From contig NZ_CANNFF010000013.1 in the NCBI RefSeq assembly GCF_947503855.1, positions 1 to 54,532 of the forward strand: a stretch of DNA of 54,532 bases. The letters run 5' to 3'. Origin of the DNA: an uncultured Polaribacter sp. (GTDB taxonomy: Bacteria; Bacteroidota; Bacteroidia; Flavobacteriales; Flavobacteriaceae). The notes below the pieces were generated by a model. The model was not told the origin of the DNA, searched no databases, and was given only the letters and a program-made list of their open reading frames with translations. The translations under genes and the position numbers were made by a program. Within the stretch, counting starts at the first letter, position 1. Every line of letters begins with the position of its first letter. Below are positions 8,640 to 17,019 of the stretch, one piece after another.

Positions 8640-8664
8640 TGTCATTCTTGCGTAGGCAGGAATC
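8640..8664. repeat. Dispersed palindromic repeat, third copy
   Basis: TGTCATTCTTGCGTAGGCAG and the five bases that follow match the 25-base arm at 3499-3523 with two changes. Both changes weaken the internal hairpin, as expected for an ageing repeat copy. Confidence 0.75.
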
Positions 8665-8672
8665 TTATTTAT

Positions 8673-8709
8673 AAAAAATCCTGAAGAGTTAACTTTTCAG
8701 GATTTTTTT
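8673..8709 (+). terminator. Intrinsic terminator of the thioredoxin gene
   Basis: AAAAAATCCTGAA (8673-8685) pairs with TTCAGGATTTTTT (8696-8708), 75 bases past the stop codon, with a T-run. Confidence 0.85.
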
Positions 8710-8732
8710 GTTAAATATTAATACATAAGATT

Positions 8733-8777
8733 TCTATGCATCAAAAAATTATGTATATTTGATGCGAGTTGCATAGA
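8733..8777 (+). promoter_or_regulatory. Promoter and nested-dyad operator candidate upstream of padR
   Basis: TATATTTG at 8754-8761 is a -7 element. Around it, TCTATGC (8733-8739) is mirrored by GCATAGA (8771-8777), and GCATCAAA (8738-8745) by TTTGATGC (8758-8765). The inner right arm overlaps the -7 element itself. A dimeric regulator bound here would block transcription, which fits PadR autoregulation. Confidence 0.55.
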
Positions 8778-8869
8778 CAAATTTAAAATGTCACCTTGAG
8801 TGATTTTGAAAAATTATTGAAATAAAAATACATTTTTATTGAAGATAGTAAGCGTAGCTTAACAAATTT

Positions 8870-8926
8870 GTATCGAGAACACATAAGACTTCTCGATACA
8901 ATTTCGATTAAAAAAAAATCGAAATT
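8870..8926. repeat. Two adjacent inverted repeats in the padR leader
   Basis: GTATCGAGAA (8870-8879) pairs with TTCTCGATAC (8890-8899). Immediately after, AATTTCGATT (8900-8909) pairs with AATCGAAATT (8917-8926). The region resembles dispersed flavobacterial repeats of the CTCGATAC type. It occupies much of the 389-base gap between the thioredoxin and padR genes, which otherwise holds the terminator and the padR promoter. Confidence 0.65.
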
Positions 8927-8987
8927 ACTCGAAGTTACAGGAAAACAATTACACATTTCAACAATTAATCGATTACACATCAACAAA

Positions 8988-9326
8988 ATGGGAAATCAGA
9001 AATTATACAAAGGTTCTTTACAAACCATTATTTTAAAGTTGTTAGCAACCAACGATAAAATGTATGGATACGAAATTACCCAAAAAGTAAAAGAACTCAC
9101 AAAAGGCGAACTAAAAATTACAGAAGGTGCTTTGTACCCAGCTTTACACAAGTTAGAAGCAGATGGTTTGTTAGATGTAGAGGTTGCAAAAGTGGGAAAT
9201 CGACTAAGAAAATATTACAAATTAACCGAAAGTGGCACTAAAGAAACTGCCAACAAGTTAGAAGAAATGCAGGAGTTTTTAAAAACCATGCAGCATTTGG
9301 TAAACCCTAAATTTAGCTTCGATTAG
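8988..9326 (+). CDS. PadR family transcriptional regulator
   Basis: This 112-residue DNA-binding protein starts at MGNQKLYKGSLQTI. A longer frame from 8868 would begin inside a dispersed repeat and is rejected. The winged-helix domain is typical: LQTIILKLLATNDKMYGYEI, then TEGALYPALHKLEADGLL, then the wing with RLRKYYKLTESG. A short C-terminal helix (ETANKLEEMQEFLKTM) provides the dimer interface. PadR proteins usually repress neighbouring membrane-protein operons. Here the stop codon is one base before the ATG of the first of three membrane proteins, so it is the first gene of that operon. The nested dyad at 8733-8777 is a candidate autoregulatory site. Confidence 0.93.
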   Translation: MGNQKLYKGSLQTIILKLLATNDKMYGYEITQKVKELTKGELKITEGALYPALHKLEADGLLDVEVAKVGNRLRKYYKLTESGTKETANKLEEMQEFLKTMQHLVNPKFSFD

Positions 9327-9327
9327 T

Positions 9328-9987
9328 ATGGAATTAACAACAAAAGAAATAGAAAATGTACAAGACTATTTAGCATCTAAAAACTTCGATTTTATAGATT
9401 TAAAAGATGAAATTTTAGATCATATAATTTCTGATGTTGAAAATTTTATGCAAAAAGGCAATACATTTGAAGAGGCTTTTGCAAGAGTTAAAATACGTTG
9501 GGAAAAACATTTTAGAGAAACCTCTAGTTTCTTTTTTGGTATGTTGTATTCCAATTCTAAAATTGTTGTAAACAAAGCAGTAAAGCAGTTTAAATACTTC
9601 TACTTTTTATATTTAGCTGCATATATTTTACCAGTTGCATTTTTAAAAGTAATACCAATACAAGTTTCTAAAGGCTTTGCAAATTCTATAAATGGATTTT
9701 TATTGGGTTTTACATTTTCTATGCTAATTTATATAGGCTTTATTATTTTTAAAATAATTCAACTTAAACAAAAAACAACCTATAGTTTTATTTTAAAAAC
9801 CCAATTTTTTGGAACAATATTTTTAGTGTTAGCCGTTTTTGTTGGAAGTGTTTTTAAAGAAAATGGTGAAATGAACCCTGTGTTTACAGGCTTTGTTTGT
9901 GCTGGTTTTACAGTAGTGTACATTTGTCATCACTTCTTCAAAAAACACAAAGAAGTAGTTACAAAATATCAAATTTCAAAGACATGA
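9328..9987 (+). CDS. PadR-linked membrane protein 1 (HAAS/DUF1700-like layout)
   Basis: This 219-residue protein has an N-terminal soluble helical domain (about 1-75: LKDEILDHIISDVENFM, TFEEAFARVKIRWEKHF) and about four transmembrane helices after residue 85. The soluble domain is a distant relative of those in the next two genes (shared pattern D..tEilDHi..die, then tfeeA). The layout of a short helical domain plus membrane helices next to PadR recalls HAAS/DUF1700 proteins of Firmicutes, but that comparison is inference. It overlaps the next gene by 4 bases (ATGA), indicating translational coupling. The function is unknown, possibly sensing or modulation of the adjacent ABC transporter. Confidence 0.8.
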   Translation: MELTTKEIENVQDYLASKNFDFIDLKDEILDHIISDVENFMQKGNTFEEAFARVKIRWEKHFRETSSFFFGMLYSNSKIVVNKAVKQFKYFYFLYLAAYILPVAFLKVIPIQVSKGFANSINGFLLGFTFSMLIYIGFIIFKIIQLKQKTTYSFILKTQFFGTIFLVLAVFVGSVFKENGEMNPVFTGFVCAGFTVVYICHHFFKKHKEVVTKYQISKT

Positions 9988-10685
9988 AATTATCAGAAAT
10001 ACAAATAGAAAACCTATACAAATTTACAAGACAACATTATGTAGAACATTATGATGTGCAAACAGAATTGGTAGATCACTTGGCTAATGATATAGAGCAA
10101 ATTTGGGAGGAACATCCAAGAATTACCTTTGAACAAGCTAGAGATAAATCGTTTAAAAAATTTGGCATTTTTGGTTTTATGGATGTTGTAGAAAAGAAGC
10201 AAAGGCAAATGACAAAAAAGTACTTTAAGGTTATTTTTAAGTTTGCCAAAGAGTGGTTTCGTTTGCCAAAAATAATATTGACTTTTTTTCTACTTTTTGC
10301 CTTTTATAAAATTCAAGAATTGCAAAATGGGTATTATATATACGCAACCATTTATGGTGTTGTAATTGTTTTAGAATTAATTGTTTTAATCGACAATAAA
10401 AGAAAAGCAAAACAACAATTTAAAATAACGCAAAAAAAGTGGATGTTTAAAGATGTAATTCATATGAATGGAATTGGTAATTCTGTAATTATATTTTTTT
10501 ATATGTTTGATTTTTTCTTACCCAACAATACAAAAGACTTTTTAGCAATGGGCGATTTTAGGCGTGTTTTTTCAGCTATTTTACTAACTATTTTGGTTAT
10601 TTTTGGATATGTAACTTTAGTGATAATTCCCAAAAAAGCAGAACAGTTACTAGAAGAAACATACCCAGAATATAAATTCGTTTAA
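9984..10685 (+). CDS. PadR-linked membrane protein 2 (tandem paralogue)
   Basis: This 233-residue protein starts at MKLSEIQIENLYKF, which overlaps the previous stop as ATGA; an upstream in-frame codon lies inside the previous gene. The N-terminal 70 residues form a helical domain, followed by a basic linker and about four membrane helices from residue 90. It ends PKKAEQLLEETYPEYKFV. Its first 60 nucleotides are identical to those of the next gene and roughly the first 200 are about 90 percent identical, while the membrane part has diverged. It is a product of tandem duplication, with the N-terminal domain kept or homogenised. The function is unknown. Confidence 0.82.
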   Translation: MKLSEIQIENLYKFTRQHYVEHYDVQTELVDHLANDIEQIWEEHPRITFEQARDKSFKKFGIFGFMDVVEKKQRQMTKKYFKVIFKFAKEWFRLPKIILTFFLLFAFYKIQELQNGYYIYATIYGVVIVLELIVLIDNKRKAKQQFKITQKKWMFKDVIHMNGIGNSVIIFFYMFDFFLPNNTKDFLAMGDFRRVFSAILLTILVIFGYVTLVIIPKKAEQLLEETYPEYKFV

Positions 10686-10695
10686 TTTTTTATTG

Positions 10696-11403
10696 ATGAA
10701 ATTATCAGAAATACAAATAGAAAACCTATACAAATTTACAAGACAACATTATGTATATCATTATGATGTACAAACAGAATTGGTAGATCATTTGGCCAAC
10801 GATATTGAGCAAATTTGTGAAGAATACCCAAAAATTACCTTTGAACAAGCCAGAGATAAATCGTTTAAAAAATTTGGCATTTTTGGTTTTATGGATGTTA
10901 TTGAAGCCAAACAAAAACAAATGAACAAGCGTTATTGGAAAATTATTTGGCGCTTTACAAAAGAATGGTTTACACTACCTAAAGTAGTAACAACAATGCT
11001 TATTTTTCTTGGTTTCTTTTTTGCTTTTCAGATTCCATATTCAGAGTATCTTTTTTTAGCAACACTTTTAATATTAATAACATTTGAGATGATTGCAGTT
11101 AACAGGATAAGAAAAGAGCACAAACAAAAAGAAAAAAAAGATGAAAAAATATTTCTTTTAGAAGCAATGCTTGGAACTACTAAAAACGGTTTTACAGGTT
11201 TTACATTTATCAATTTATTCAATTTCATCAATTTAACTAGGTTTGAATTTTCTAACTTGAATGTCTATTGGCACTTACTAATTTCATCAGTAATAACATT
11301 TTTATGTATTATTTTTTACGTTTCAAATTATGTTTTACCTCAAAAAGCCCAAGAATTGTTACAAGAAACATACCCAGAATATAAATTAGTAAAAAATTTG
11401 TAA
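10696..11403 (+). CDS. PadR-linked membrane protein 3 (tandem paralogue)
   Basis: This 235-residue protein begins MKLSEIQIENLYKF; a TTG codon just before the ATG is not needed. The N-terminal domain is nearly identical to that of the preceding gene (FEQARDKSFKKFGIFGFMDV is shared). About four membrane helices follow (for example VVTTMLIFLGFFFAF), with a highly charged loop RKEHKQKEKKDEK between helices. The C-terminus PQKAQELLQETYPEYKLV again matches its neighbour. It starts 10 bases after the previous stop. The strongly conserved cytoplasmic domain against variable membrane helices suggests a shared partner inside the cell. Confidence 0.82.
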   Translation: MKLSEIQIENLYKFTRQHYVYHYDVQTELVDHLANDIEQICEEYPKITFEQARDKSFKKFGIFGFMDVIEAKQKQMNKRYWKIIWRFTKEWFTLPKVVTTMLIFLGFFFAFQIPYSEYLFLATLLILITFEMIAVNRIRKEHKQKEKKDEKIFLLEAMLGTTKNGFTGFTFINLFNFINLTRFEFSNLNVYWHLLISSVITFLCIIFYVSNYVLPQKAQELLQETYPEYKLVKNL

Positions 11404-11451
11404 CAAATTTTACATTTAAACTACACATTACTAGAACAAAATAACCAACGT

Positions 11452-12918
11452 ATGATTTCACATTTTTTAAAGTTAGAATGGAAACAATTTTTTAGATCTG
11501 CTGCTTTTGGTAAAAGTATGGGTGCTAAAATTTTAATTGGGTTTTTTGCTGTGTATTTTATACTCATATTTTTAGGGATGGGATTTGGTGGCTTTTTTGC
11601 GATAAAAGAAATGTATCCAGAAAAAGACCCTTTAGTTGTGGTCAATTCATTTTTATTATTTGCCATTACTGGCGATTTGATTTTTCGGTACCTCATGCAG
11701 AAACTTCCAGTAATGAATATTAAACCATTGTTACTTTTACCTATTAAAAAGAAAACCATTGTCAATTACGTATTGGTAAAATCATCATTTTCATTTTTTA
11801 ATATTATGAGTTTGTTTTTTTACATTCCTTTTTCAGTGGTATTGATAAAAGAAGGTTATGATACAAATGGTGTTTTAGGATGGTTATTTTTAATGATTTT
11901 ACTTGTACAAAGTATCAACTTTTTAAATTTCTTAGTCAATAAAAATAATATTGCTTTTGGGTTTATGATAGCCATTTTATTAGGTGGATTTTTGGTTCAG
12001 CGTTACGAAATTTTCAATCTAGCAGGTTATGTTGGGCAAGGTTTCGACTTTATTTATCAGAATCCTATTTACAGTTTAGTTAGTATTATTTTACTTGTGG
12101 TTTTATATCAGTTAAACTACAAACAATTAAGAAGTCAAGTATACTTAGATGAGGCCATTGCAATTAAAGTAAAAGAAGCAAATTCATCAGATTTATCTTG
12201 GTTAAACAGGTTTGGAGATTTGGCTCCGTTTATGAAAAACGATCTGCGATTAATCACAAGAAATAAGAGAACAAAATCCTCTTTATTTATTCTTATTATA
12301 GGTTTATTATATGGTTTATTCTTTTATCCACAACCCCTGTATGCAGACAAAGAATTTTTATTTGCTTTTGTAGGTATTTTTTCAACAGGTGCTTTTTTAA
12401 TAAATTTTGGTCAATTTATACCTGCTTGGGATAGTGTTTATTACAACATGCTAATGAGTCAGAATTTTAAGTACGAACGTTATTTAACCTCTAAATTTAC
12501 TTTAATGTGTGCAAGTGTAATTATTTTATTCGTTTTAGGGATACCTTATGTTTACTTTGGCTGGAAAATTCTACTGGTACATTTTGCTGCTGCAATTTAC
12601 AATGTGGGTGTAAATACACATGTAATTATGTATGGAGGTTCTTTTAATAGAAAAAGAATAAATTTAGATGAAAAAGCTGCTTTTAATTATCAAGGCACAG
12701 GCGCTGTACAATGGTTAATTGGTATCCCTTTAATGGTTATTCCAATGGGTCTTTTTGCCTTATTAAATTGGCAAATAGGTTTTGAGACAGCTACAATTAC
12801 TTTGGCGGTTTTAGGTTTTATTGGCATTGCATTGCATAAAAAATTAATGTTGGTAATAACCAAAAAATATCATGCTTCTAAGTACATAATGATTCACGCT
12901 TTTAAACAAGAAAATTAA
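11452..12918 (+). CDS. DUF5687 family ABC-2-type permease
   Basis: This 488-residue integral membrane protein begins MISHFLKLEWKQFFRSAAFG, the start typical of Bacteroidota DUF5687 proteins. It has about ten to twelve predicted membrane segments, for example ILIGFFAVYFILIFLGMGF and SLFILIIGLLYGLFF. An amphipathic cytoplasmic stretch in the middle (NRFGDLAPFMKNDLRLITRNKR) is where ABC-2 permeases contact the ATPase. The ATPase gene follows 11 bases later, so the two should form one exporter. The substrate is unknown. It belongs to the PadR-headed operon. Confidence 0.88.
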   Translation: MISHFLKLEWKQFFRSAAFGKSMGAKILIGFFAVYFILIFLGMGFGGFFAIKEMYPEKDPLVVVNSFLLFAITGDLIFRYLMQKLPVMNIKPLLLLPIKKKTIVNYVLVKSSFSFFNIMSLFFYIPFSVVLIKEGYDTNGVLGWLFLMILLVQSINFLNFLVNKNNIAFGFMIAILLGGFLVQRYEIFNLAGYVGQGFDFIYQNPIYSLVSIILLVVLYQLNYKQLRSQVYLDEAIAIKVKEANSSDLSWLNRFGDLAPFMKNDLRLITRNKRTKSSLFILIIGLLYGLFFYPQPLYADKEFLFAFVGIFSTGAFLINFGQFIPAWDSVYYNMLMSQNFKYERYLTSKFTLMCASVIILFVLGIPYVYFGWKILLVHFAAAIYNVGVNTHVIMYGGSFNRKRINLDEKAAFNYQGTGAVQWLIGIPLMVIPMGLFALLNWQIGFETATITLAVLGFIGIALHKKLMLVITKKYHASKYIMIHAFKQEN

Positions 12919-12929
12919 AACACAAAACT

Positions 12930-13625
12930 ATGATACAAACTACAGAAATTTCAAAAAAATACGGAAAAGCAGAAGTTTTAAATATAGCTGCATTAGAGAT
13001 TCCTACAGGGCAAAGTTTTGGATTAGTTGGAAATAACGGCGCAGGAAAAACCACTTATTTTAATATTTTATTAGATTTAATTAGACCAACATCTGGCGCA
13101 ATTACCAATCATGATATTGTGGTAAGTAAAAGTGAAGAATGGAAAAACTTTACAGGTTCTTTTATAGACGAATCTTTTTTAATTGGTTACTTAACACCAG
13201 AAGAATATTTCGATTTTATAGGCGATTTACGTGGTATGAACAAAGCAGACGTAACCAGTTTTTTAGCACAGTTTGATGAGTTTTTTAATGGGGAAATTAT
13301 AGGAAAGAAAAAATATTTAAGAGATTTAAGTAAAGGAAATCAGAAAAAAGCAGGTATTGCTGCTGCAATGATGGGAAATCCGCAGGTAGTAATTTTAGAT
13401 GAACCTTTTGCAAACTTAGATCCAACAACACAAATCCGTTTAAAGGAAATTATAAAAAAATTAACTGAAAACAGAGAAATTACGGTACTAATTTCTAGTC
13501 ATGATTTAACTCATGTAACCGAGGTTTGTGAGCGTATTGTGGTTTTAGACAAAGGTCAAGTAGTAAAAGACATCCAAACATCAACAGAAACTTTAAAAGA
13601 ATTAGAAAGCTATTTTGCGCTATAA
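12930..13625 (+). CDS. ABC transporter ATP-binding protein, partner of the DUF5687 permease
   Basis: This 231-residue ATPase has Walker A GNNGAGKTT, signature LSKGNQKKAGIAAAMM, Walker B VVILDEP and the H-loop SSHD. The signature has Lys in place of the second Gly of LSGG, as is common in ABC-2-type (CcmA-like) exporters. It is short, with no extra C-terminal domain. It is the last gene of the operon running from 8988. No clear terminator follows in the 89 bases before sprE. Confidence 0.93.
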   Translation: MIQTTEISKKYGKAEVLNIAALEIPTGQSFGLVGNNGAGKTTYFNILLDLIRPTSGAITNHDIVVSKSEEWKNFTGSFIDESFLIGYLTPEEYFDFIGDLRGMNKADVTSFLAQFDEFFNGEIIGKKKYLRDLSKGNQKKAGIAAAMMGNPQVVILDEPFANLDPTTQIRLKEIIKKLTENREITVLISSHDLTHVTEVCERIVVLDKGQVVKDIQTSTETLKELESYFAL

Positions 13626-13714
13626 AGTCGTTATTCTTAATTTATTACTATTTTTACACTCTTATTTATACTATTTTCAAAAGAAATTAGTTGTAAGTAA
13701 GAGTTTTTAGTTTT

Positions 13715-15946
13715 ATGAAGCACATTAAAAAAATACTAGTTTTTACTCTTCTTTTAGGAGTATTACACGCTTGTAGCACAAGAAAAGATACTGTTATTAA
13801 TAGAAACTATCATGTTTTAACCACCAAATTCAACATTCTTTTTAATGGAGAAGAGGCCTTTGAAAAAGGGTTACAAGGTATTAGAGATAGTTATAAAGAC
13901 GATTGGTTTCAACAATTGGTTATAGAACCTATAGAGTTTGATGACCGTAAAATTGCAGTACCCGTTTTTAAAAGTAATGGCCCAGGTGCAGGTTTTGGTA
14001 GGCCGGCAGAACAAGAAGAAACCAAAAAAGCATCTACACCTTTTGATATTGCCGAAGAAAAAGCCGTTAAATCGATTCAAAAGCACGGCATGAATATCAA
14101 TGGATTAGAGAGAAACCGTCAAATAGATGATGCTTATTTATTGTTGGGAAAATCTCGTTATTATTCGCAACGTTTTATACCGGCAATAGAAGCCTTTAAT
14201 TATGTAATTGCCAATTATCCAAATGCAAACTTAATAGCAGAAACCAAAATTTGGCGTGCTAAAGCAAACATTAGAATGGATAATGAAGAGTTTGCTATAG
14301 AATCTATGAAGTTACTTTTAGATGTAAAAGATACTTTAGAATCTGATTTATCTAACGAGTTAAAAGAAAATGGGCACACAGCTTTGGCTATGGCTTACAT
14401 GAAAGCAGACAGTCTTCAAAAAGTAAAAAAACATTTACAATTAGCCACAAGAACACAAGAAAATAAAGCTCAGGCTGCAAGAAATATGTTTGTTTTAGGG
14501 CAAATTTATGCGAAAGAAAACAAAAAAGATTCAGCAACTATTGTTTTTAACAAGCTCAGCAATTTTAAAAAGGCACCTTACAAATACAAAATACATTCGG
14601 TTATAGAATTGGCAAAAAATGCTTCAAATGATTCTGTATCTTCTTCGGTTTTAAAAAGATTAAGAAAGCTGATAGAAAAAAGAGAAAACAGACCTTACTT
14701 AGATCAGCTATATTACCAAGTAGGTTTAACCCATCAAAAGTACGATAGTATTAGACAGGCAAAAGAGTTTTACAACAAATCTTTAAGAGCAAAAAACGGT
14801 TCAGACAAACAAAAAAGTTTTACCTACGAAAACTTAGGGAATCTCTACTTTAAAAATTCTAATTATCTAGTTGCTAGTTCTTACTATGATAGTGTTTTAA
14901 AAGTAACTACAGATACCTTAGATTTAAGAATACGAAGAGTAAAAAGAAAACATAGAAATTTAGCTTCTTTGATTAAATTCGAAAATTTAGTAGCTAAAAA
15001 CGATAGTATTTTAAAGATAGTCTCTTTGCCCAAAAAAGGACAAGAAGAATTTTTTCAAAACTATATAGATCGTATTAAAAAGAAAGATAAAGAAGATGCA
15101 CAATTAAGGTTGAATCAAATTGCTTTTGGTGCCAATAACACAAGTTCTTTGCAAGCAACAAACAAAGGGAAGTGGTATTTTTATAACAATCAATCTATAG
15201 GTTTTGGTAAAACCGAATTTAGAAAAATTTGGGGAGATAGAAAATTAGCAGACAAATGGCGTTGGTCTTCTACGGTTAACTTTGGTAGTACAGAAAAAGA
15301 TTCTGCAGTGGTACAAACCAAAGATTTAAGATACGACTTAGCAAGTTATTTAGATAAAATTCCTACAAATAAAGAAAATATAGACACTTTAAAAATAGAT
15401 AGAAATCAGGCTTTATACGAATTAGGTTTAATATACAAAGAACAATTTAAAGACCTTAACTTAGCTGTAAATCGTTTAGAAAGAGTAGCCAGTTTAAACC
15501 CTAGAAAAGAATTAGTATTGCCTATAAATTGGCATTTGTATCAAATACATAAAAGTCTAAGAGAAACAAATAAAGCAAACAGTTATAAAAACACCATTCT
15601 TACCGATTATCCAAAAACTGTTTTTGCGCAAATCATTAAAAATCCAAATAAAAAGATAGAAGAAGATCAAGGGGTTACAGAAGTAGAAAAAACCTATAAA
15701 GAATTATATTACATTTATAAGAAAGAAAAAAATTACAAAGAGGTACTTGTAAAAGTGAATGATTTACTACCCACACTTGCAAGTTCAAAATTAAAACCTA
15801 AATTTGAACTTTTAAAAGCCTACGCAATAGGAAAATACCTAGATAAAAAAACCTATTCAAAAGCCTTAGAATTTGTTGCAGTTAACTATGGAAATACAGA
15901 AGAAGGAAAAATGGCAACAGAAATTCTTAAACAATTAAGTAAATAG
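13715..15946 (+). CDS. sprE: Type IX secretion/gliding motility lipoprotein SprE (PorW)
   Basis: This 743-residue lipoprotein has its lipobox cysteine at residue 20 (LLGVLHACST). The segment right after it, NRNYHVLTTKFNILFNGEEAF, is characteristic of SprE/PorW. The rest is helical with TPR-like repeats (SRYYSQRFIPAIEAFNYVIANYPNANLIAETKIWRA and several others). In Flavobacterium and Porphyromonas this periplasmic lipoprotein is needed for type IX secretion and gliding. The position upstream of a bactofilin and the ATP synthase genes agrees with the conserved order I recall for flavobacteria. It is somewhat shorter than some homologues of about 850 residues, but both ends look intact. Confidence 0.9.
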   Translation: MKHIKKILVFTLLLGVLHACSTRKDTVINRNYHVLTTKFNILFNGEEAFEKGLQGIRDSYKDDWFQQLVIEPIEFDDRKIAVPVFKSNGPGAGFGRPAEQEETKKASTPFDIAEEKAVKSIQKHGMNINGLERNRQIDDAYLLLGKSRYYSQRFIPAIEAFNYVIANYPNANLIAETKIWRAKANIRMDNEEFAIESMKLLLDVKDTLESDLSNELKENGHTALAMAYMKADSLQKVKKHLQLATRTQENKAQAARNMFVLGQIYAKENKKDSATIVFNKLSNFKKAPYKYKIHSVIELAKNASNDSVSSSVLKRLRKLIEKRENRPYLDQLYYQVGLTHQKYDSIRQAKEFYNKSLRAKNGSDKQKSFTYENLGNLYFKNSNYLVASSYYDSVLKVTTDTLDLRIRRVKRKHRNLASLIKFENLVAKNDSILKIVSLPKKGQEEFFQNYIDRIKKKDKEDAQLRLNQIAFGANNTSSLQATNKGKWYFYNNQSIGFGKTEFRKIWGDRKLADKWRWSSTVNFGSTEKDSAVVQTKDLRYDLASYLDKIPTNKENIDTLKIDRNQALYELGLIYKEQFKDLNLAVNRLERVASLNPRKELVLPINWHLYQIHKSLRETNKANSYKNTILTDYPKTVFAQIIKNPNKKIEEDQGVTEVEKTYKELYYIYKKEKNYKEVLVKVNDLLPTLASSKLKPKFELLKAYAIGKYLDKKTYSKALEFVAVNYGNTEEGKMATEILKQLSK

Positions 15947-15948
15947 TT

Positions 15949-16374
15949 ATGTTTAGTAAAAAAGAAAAAAAAGAAGAAATGCAAAAAAATAAACCAAGAA
16001 CCATGGAAAGAAATGTAATTGCAAAAACCACCACATTTGTTGGAGATATAAATTCTGAAGGAGATTTTAGAATAGACGGCACTCTAGAAGGTACTTTAAA
16101 AACCAAAGGACGTGTAATTATTGGTTCAGAAGGTATTATTAAAGGGAATGTAGAATCTACAAATGCAGATATAGAAGGTAAATTTTCTGGACAATTATCT
16201 GTAGCAAATACTTTAACTATTAAATCCACTGCAAATATTTCTGGAGATGTAACCATTGGTAAATTATCTATAGAACCAGGCGCAACGTTTAATGCAACTT
16301 GTGCAATGAAAGGTGCATTAAAAGAATTAAATAAAGATAATGAAACAAAAAAAGCCTCAGAAAAAACCGCTTAA
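15949..16374 (+). CDS. Bactofilin (polymer-forming cytoskeletal protein)
   Basis: This 141-residue protein is built of a single bactofilin beta-helix: FVGDINSEGDFRIDGTLEG, then repeated turns at about six-residue intervals (GRVIIGSEGIIKGNV, STNADIEGKFSGQLSVA). Flexible Lys-rich tails flank the core. Bactofilins self-assemble without nucleotide into filaments at the inner membrane and position cell-envelope machinery. The gene starts two bases after the sprE stop codon, so the two are co-transcribed. Its 3' end overlaps the AtpZ-like gene by 35 bases in another frame. Confidence 0.92.
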   Translation: MFSKKEKKEEMQKNKPRTMERNVIAKTTTFVGDINSEGDFRIDGTLEGTLKTKGRVIIGSEGIIKGNVESTNADIEGKFSGQLSVANTLTIKSTANISGDVTIGKLSIEPGATFNATCAMKGALKELNKDNETKKASEKTA

Positions 16375-16558
16375 CAAAGCCATTGCACTATCTGGTGCTG
16401 GTTTACAAATGGGGGTAACCATTTATTTAGGTTTTTTATTAGGCAAATGGTTAGATGGTGTTTTTAAATTAACTTTTTTAACAGAAACAATGACACTTTT
16501 GGCTATCTTTTTAACCATGTATTTGTTAGTTAAACAAGCCAATAAAATTAATGAATAA
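16340..16558 (+). CDS. AtpZ/AtpI-family small membrane protein
   Basis: This 72-residue protein has a basic N-terminus (MKQKKPQKKPLNK) and two membrane helices (AGLQMGVTIYLGFLLGKWLDG and MTLLAIFLTMYLLVKQA). The Gly-rich first helix ending in GKWLD is typical of AtpZ, an assembly or ion-transport helper of F-type ATP synthases. It overlaps bactofilin by 35 bases and the next gene by 8 bases, so translation is tightly coupled. Confidence 0.82.
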   Translation: MKQKKPQKKPLNKAIALSGAGLQMGVTIYLGFLLGKWLDGVFKLTFLTETMTLLAIFLTMYLLVKQANKINE

Positions 16559-16940
16559 AGATATTTTTACCTATATTATAGTTTTTGGTGTTTTATTTTT
16601 AACAGGTTTTTATACACACCAGTTTCTTTTAGAGAATTTAAGTGCAAACCTTTCCTTTTCCCTAGAAAAAATATATCTTTTTCATGCCTTATTTTCGGGT
16701 ATCGTTTGTATAAATTTAAGAGTAGTTTCTACTGTTGATAAACTTTTTCCTCAACTAGGTTTTATCTATTTAGGCATCCTACTTATAAAGTTAGTTTTGT
16801 TTTCTATATTTTTTTATAACCCTATATTTACAAGAGAAACCTTTAATCTACCAGAAAAAGGAGCCCTAATTATACCACTATTTATTTTTTTATTAACAGA
16901 AATAATTTTTGTTTTAAAAATACTCAAGTTAAAAGAATAG
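16551..16940 (+). CDS. Four-helix membrane protein of the ATP synthase locus (DUF6168-like)
   Basis: This 129-residue protein has four hydrophobic helices (for example IFTYIIVFGVLFLTGFYTHQF and LGFIYLGILLIKLVLFSIFFY). Its size and position between atpZ and atpB are those of AtpI in other phyla, which helps c-ring assembly. The sequence fits the flavobacterial DUF6168 group as I recall it. The start overlaps the previous stop (ATGAATAA). Confidence 0.7.
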   Translation: MNKDIFTYIIVFGVLFLTGFYTHQFLLENLSANLSFSLEKIYLFHALFSGIVCINLRVVSTVDKLFPQLGFIYLGILLIKLVLFSIFFYNPIFTRETFNLPEKGALIIPLFIFLLTEIIFVLKILKLKE

Positions 16941-16962
16941 TAAATAATTAAAAAAAAAAGGT

Positions 16963-16991
16963 TTGTATTTTTGAATTATTGCATACCTTTG
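16963..16991 (+). promoter_or_regulatory. Internal promoter ahead of atpB
   Basis: TTG at 16963-16965, 18 bases, then TACCTTTG at 16984-16991. This is a full match to TTG-N17-23-TAnnTTTG. A second -7-like TATTTTTG lies at 16966-16973. The ATG of atpB is 28 bases after the -7 element, so the structural ATP synthase genes can be expressed apart from sprE. Confidence 0.7.
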
Positions 16992-17019
16992 CGCCGAATT
17001 TAGAAAGCGTATTTTTATA

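Noticed and set aside
8868..8987. 40-codon N-terminal extension of the PadR gene
   Set aside because: It lies in a dispersed inverted repeat, and the family start is MGNQKLYKGS at 8988.
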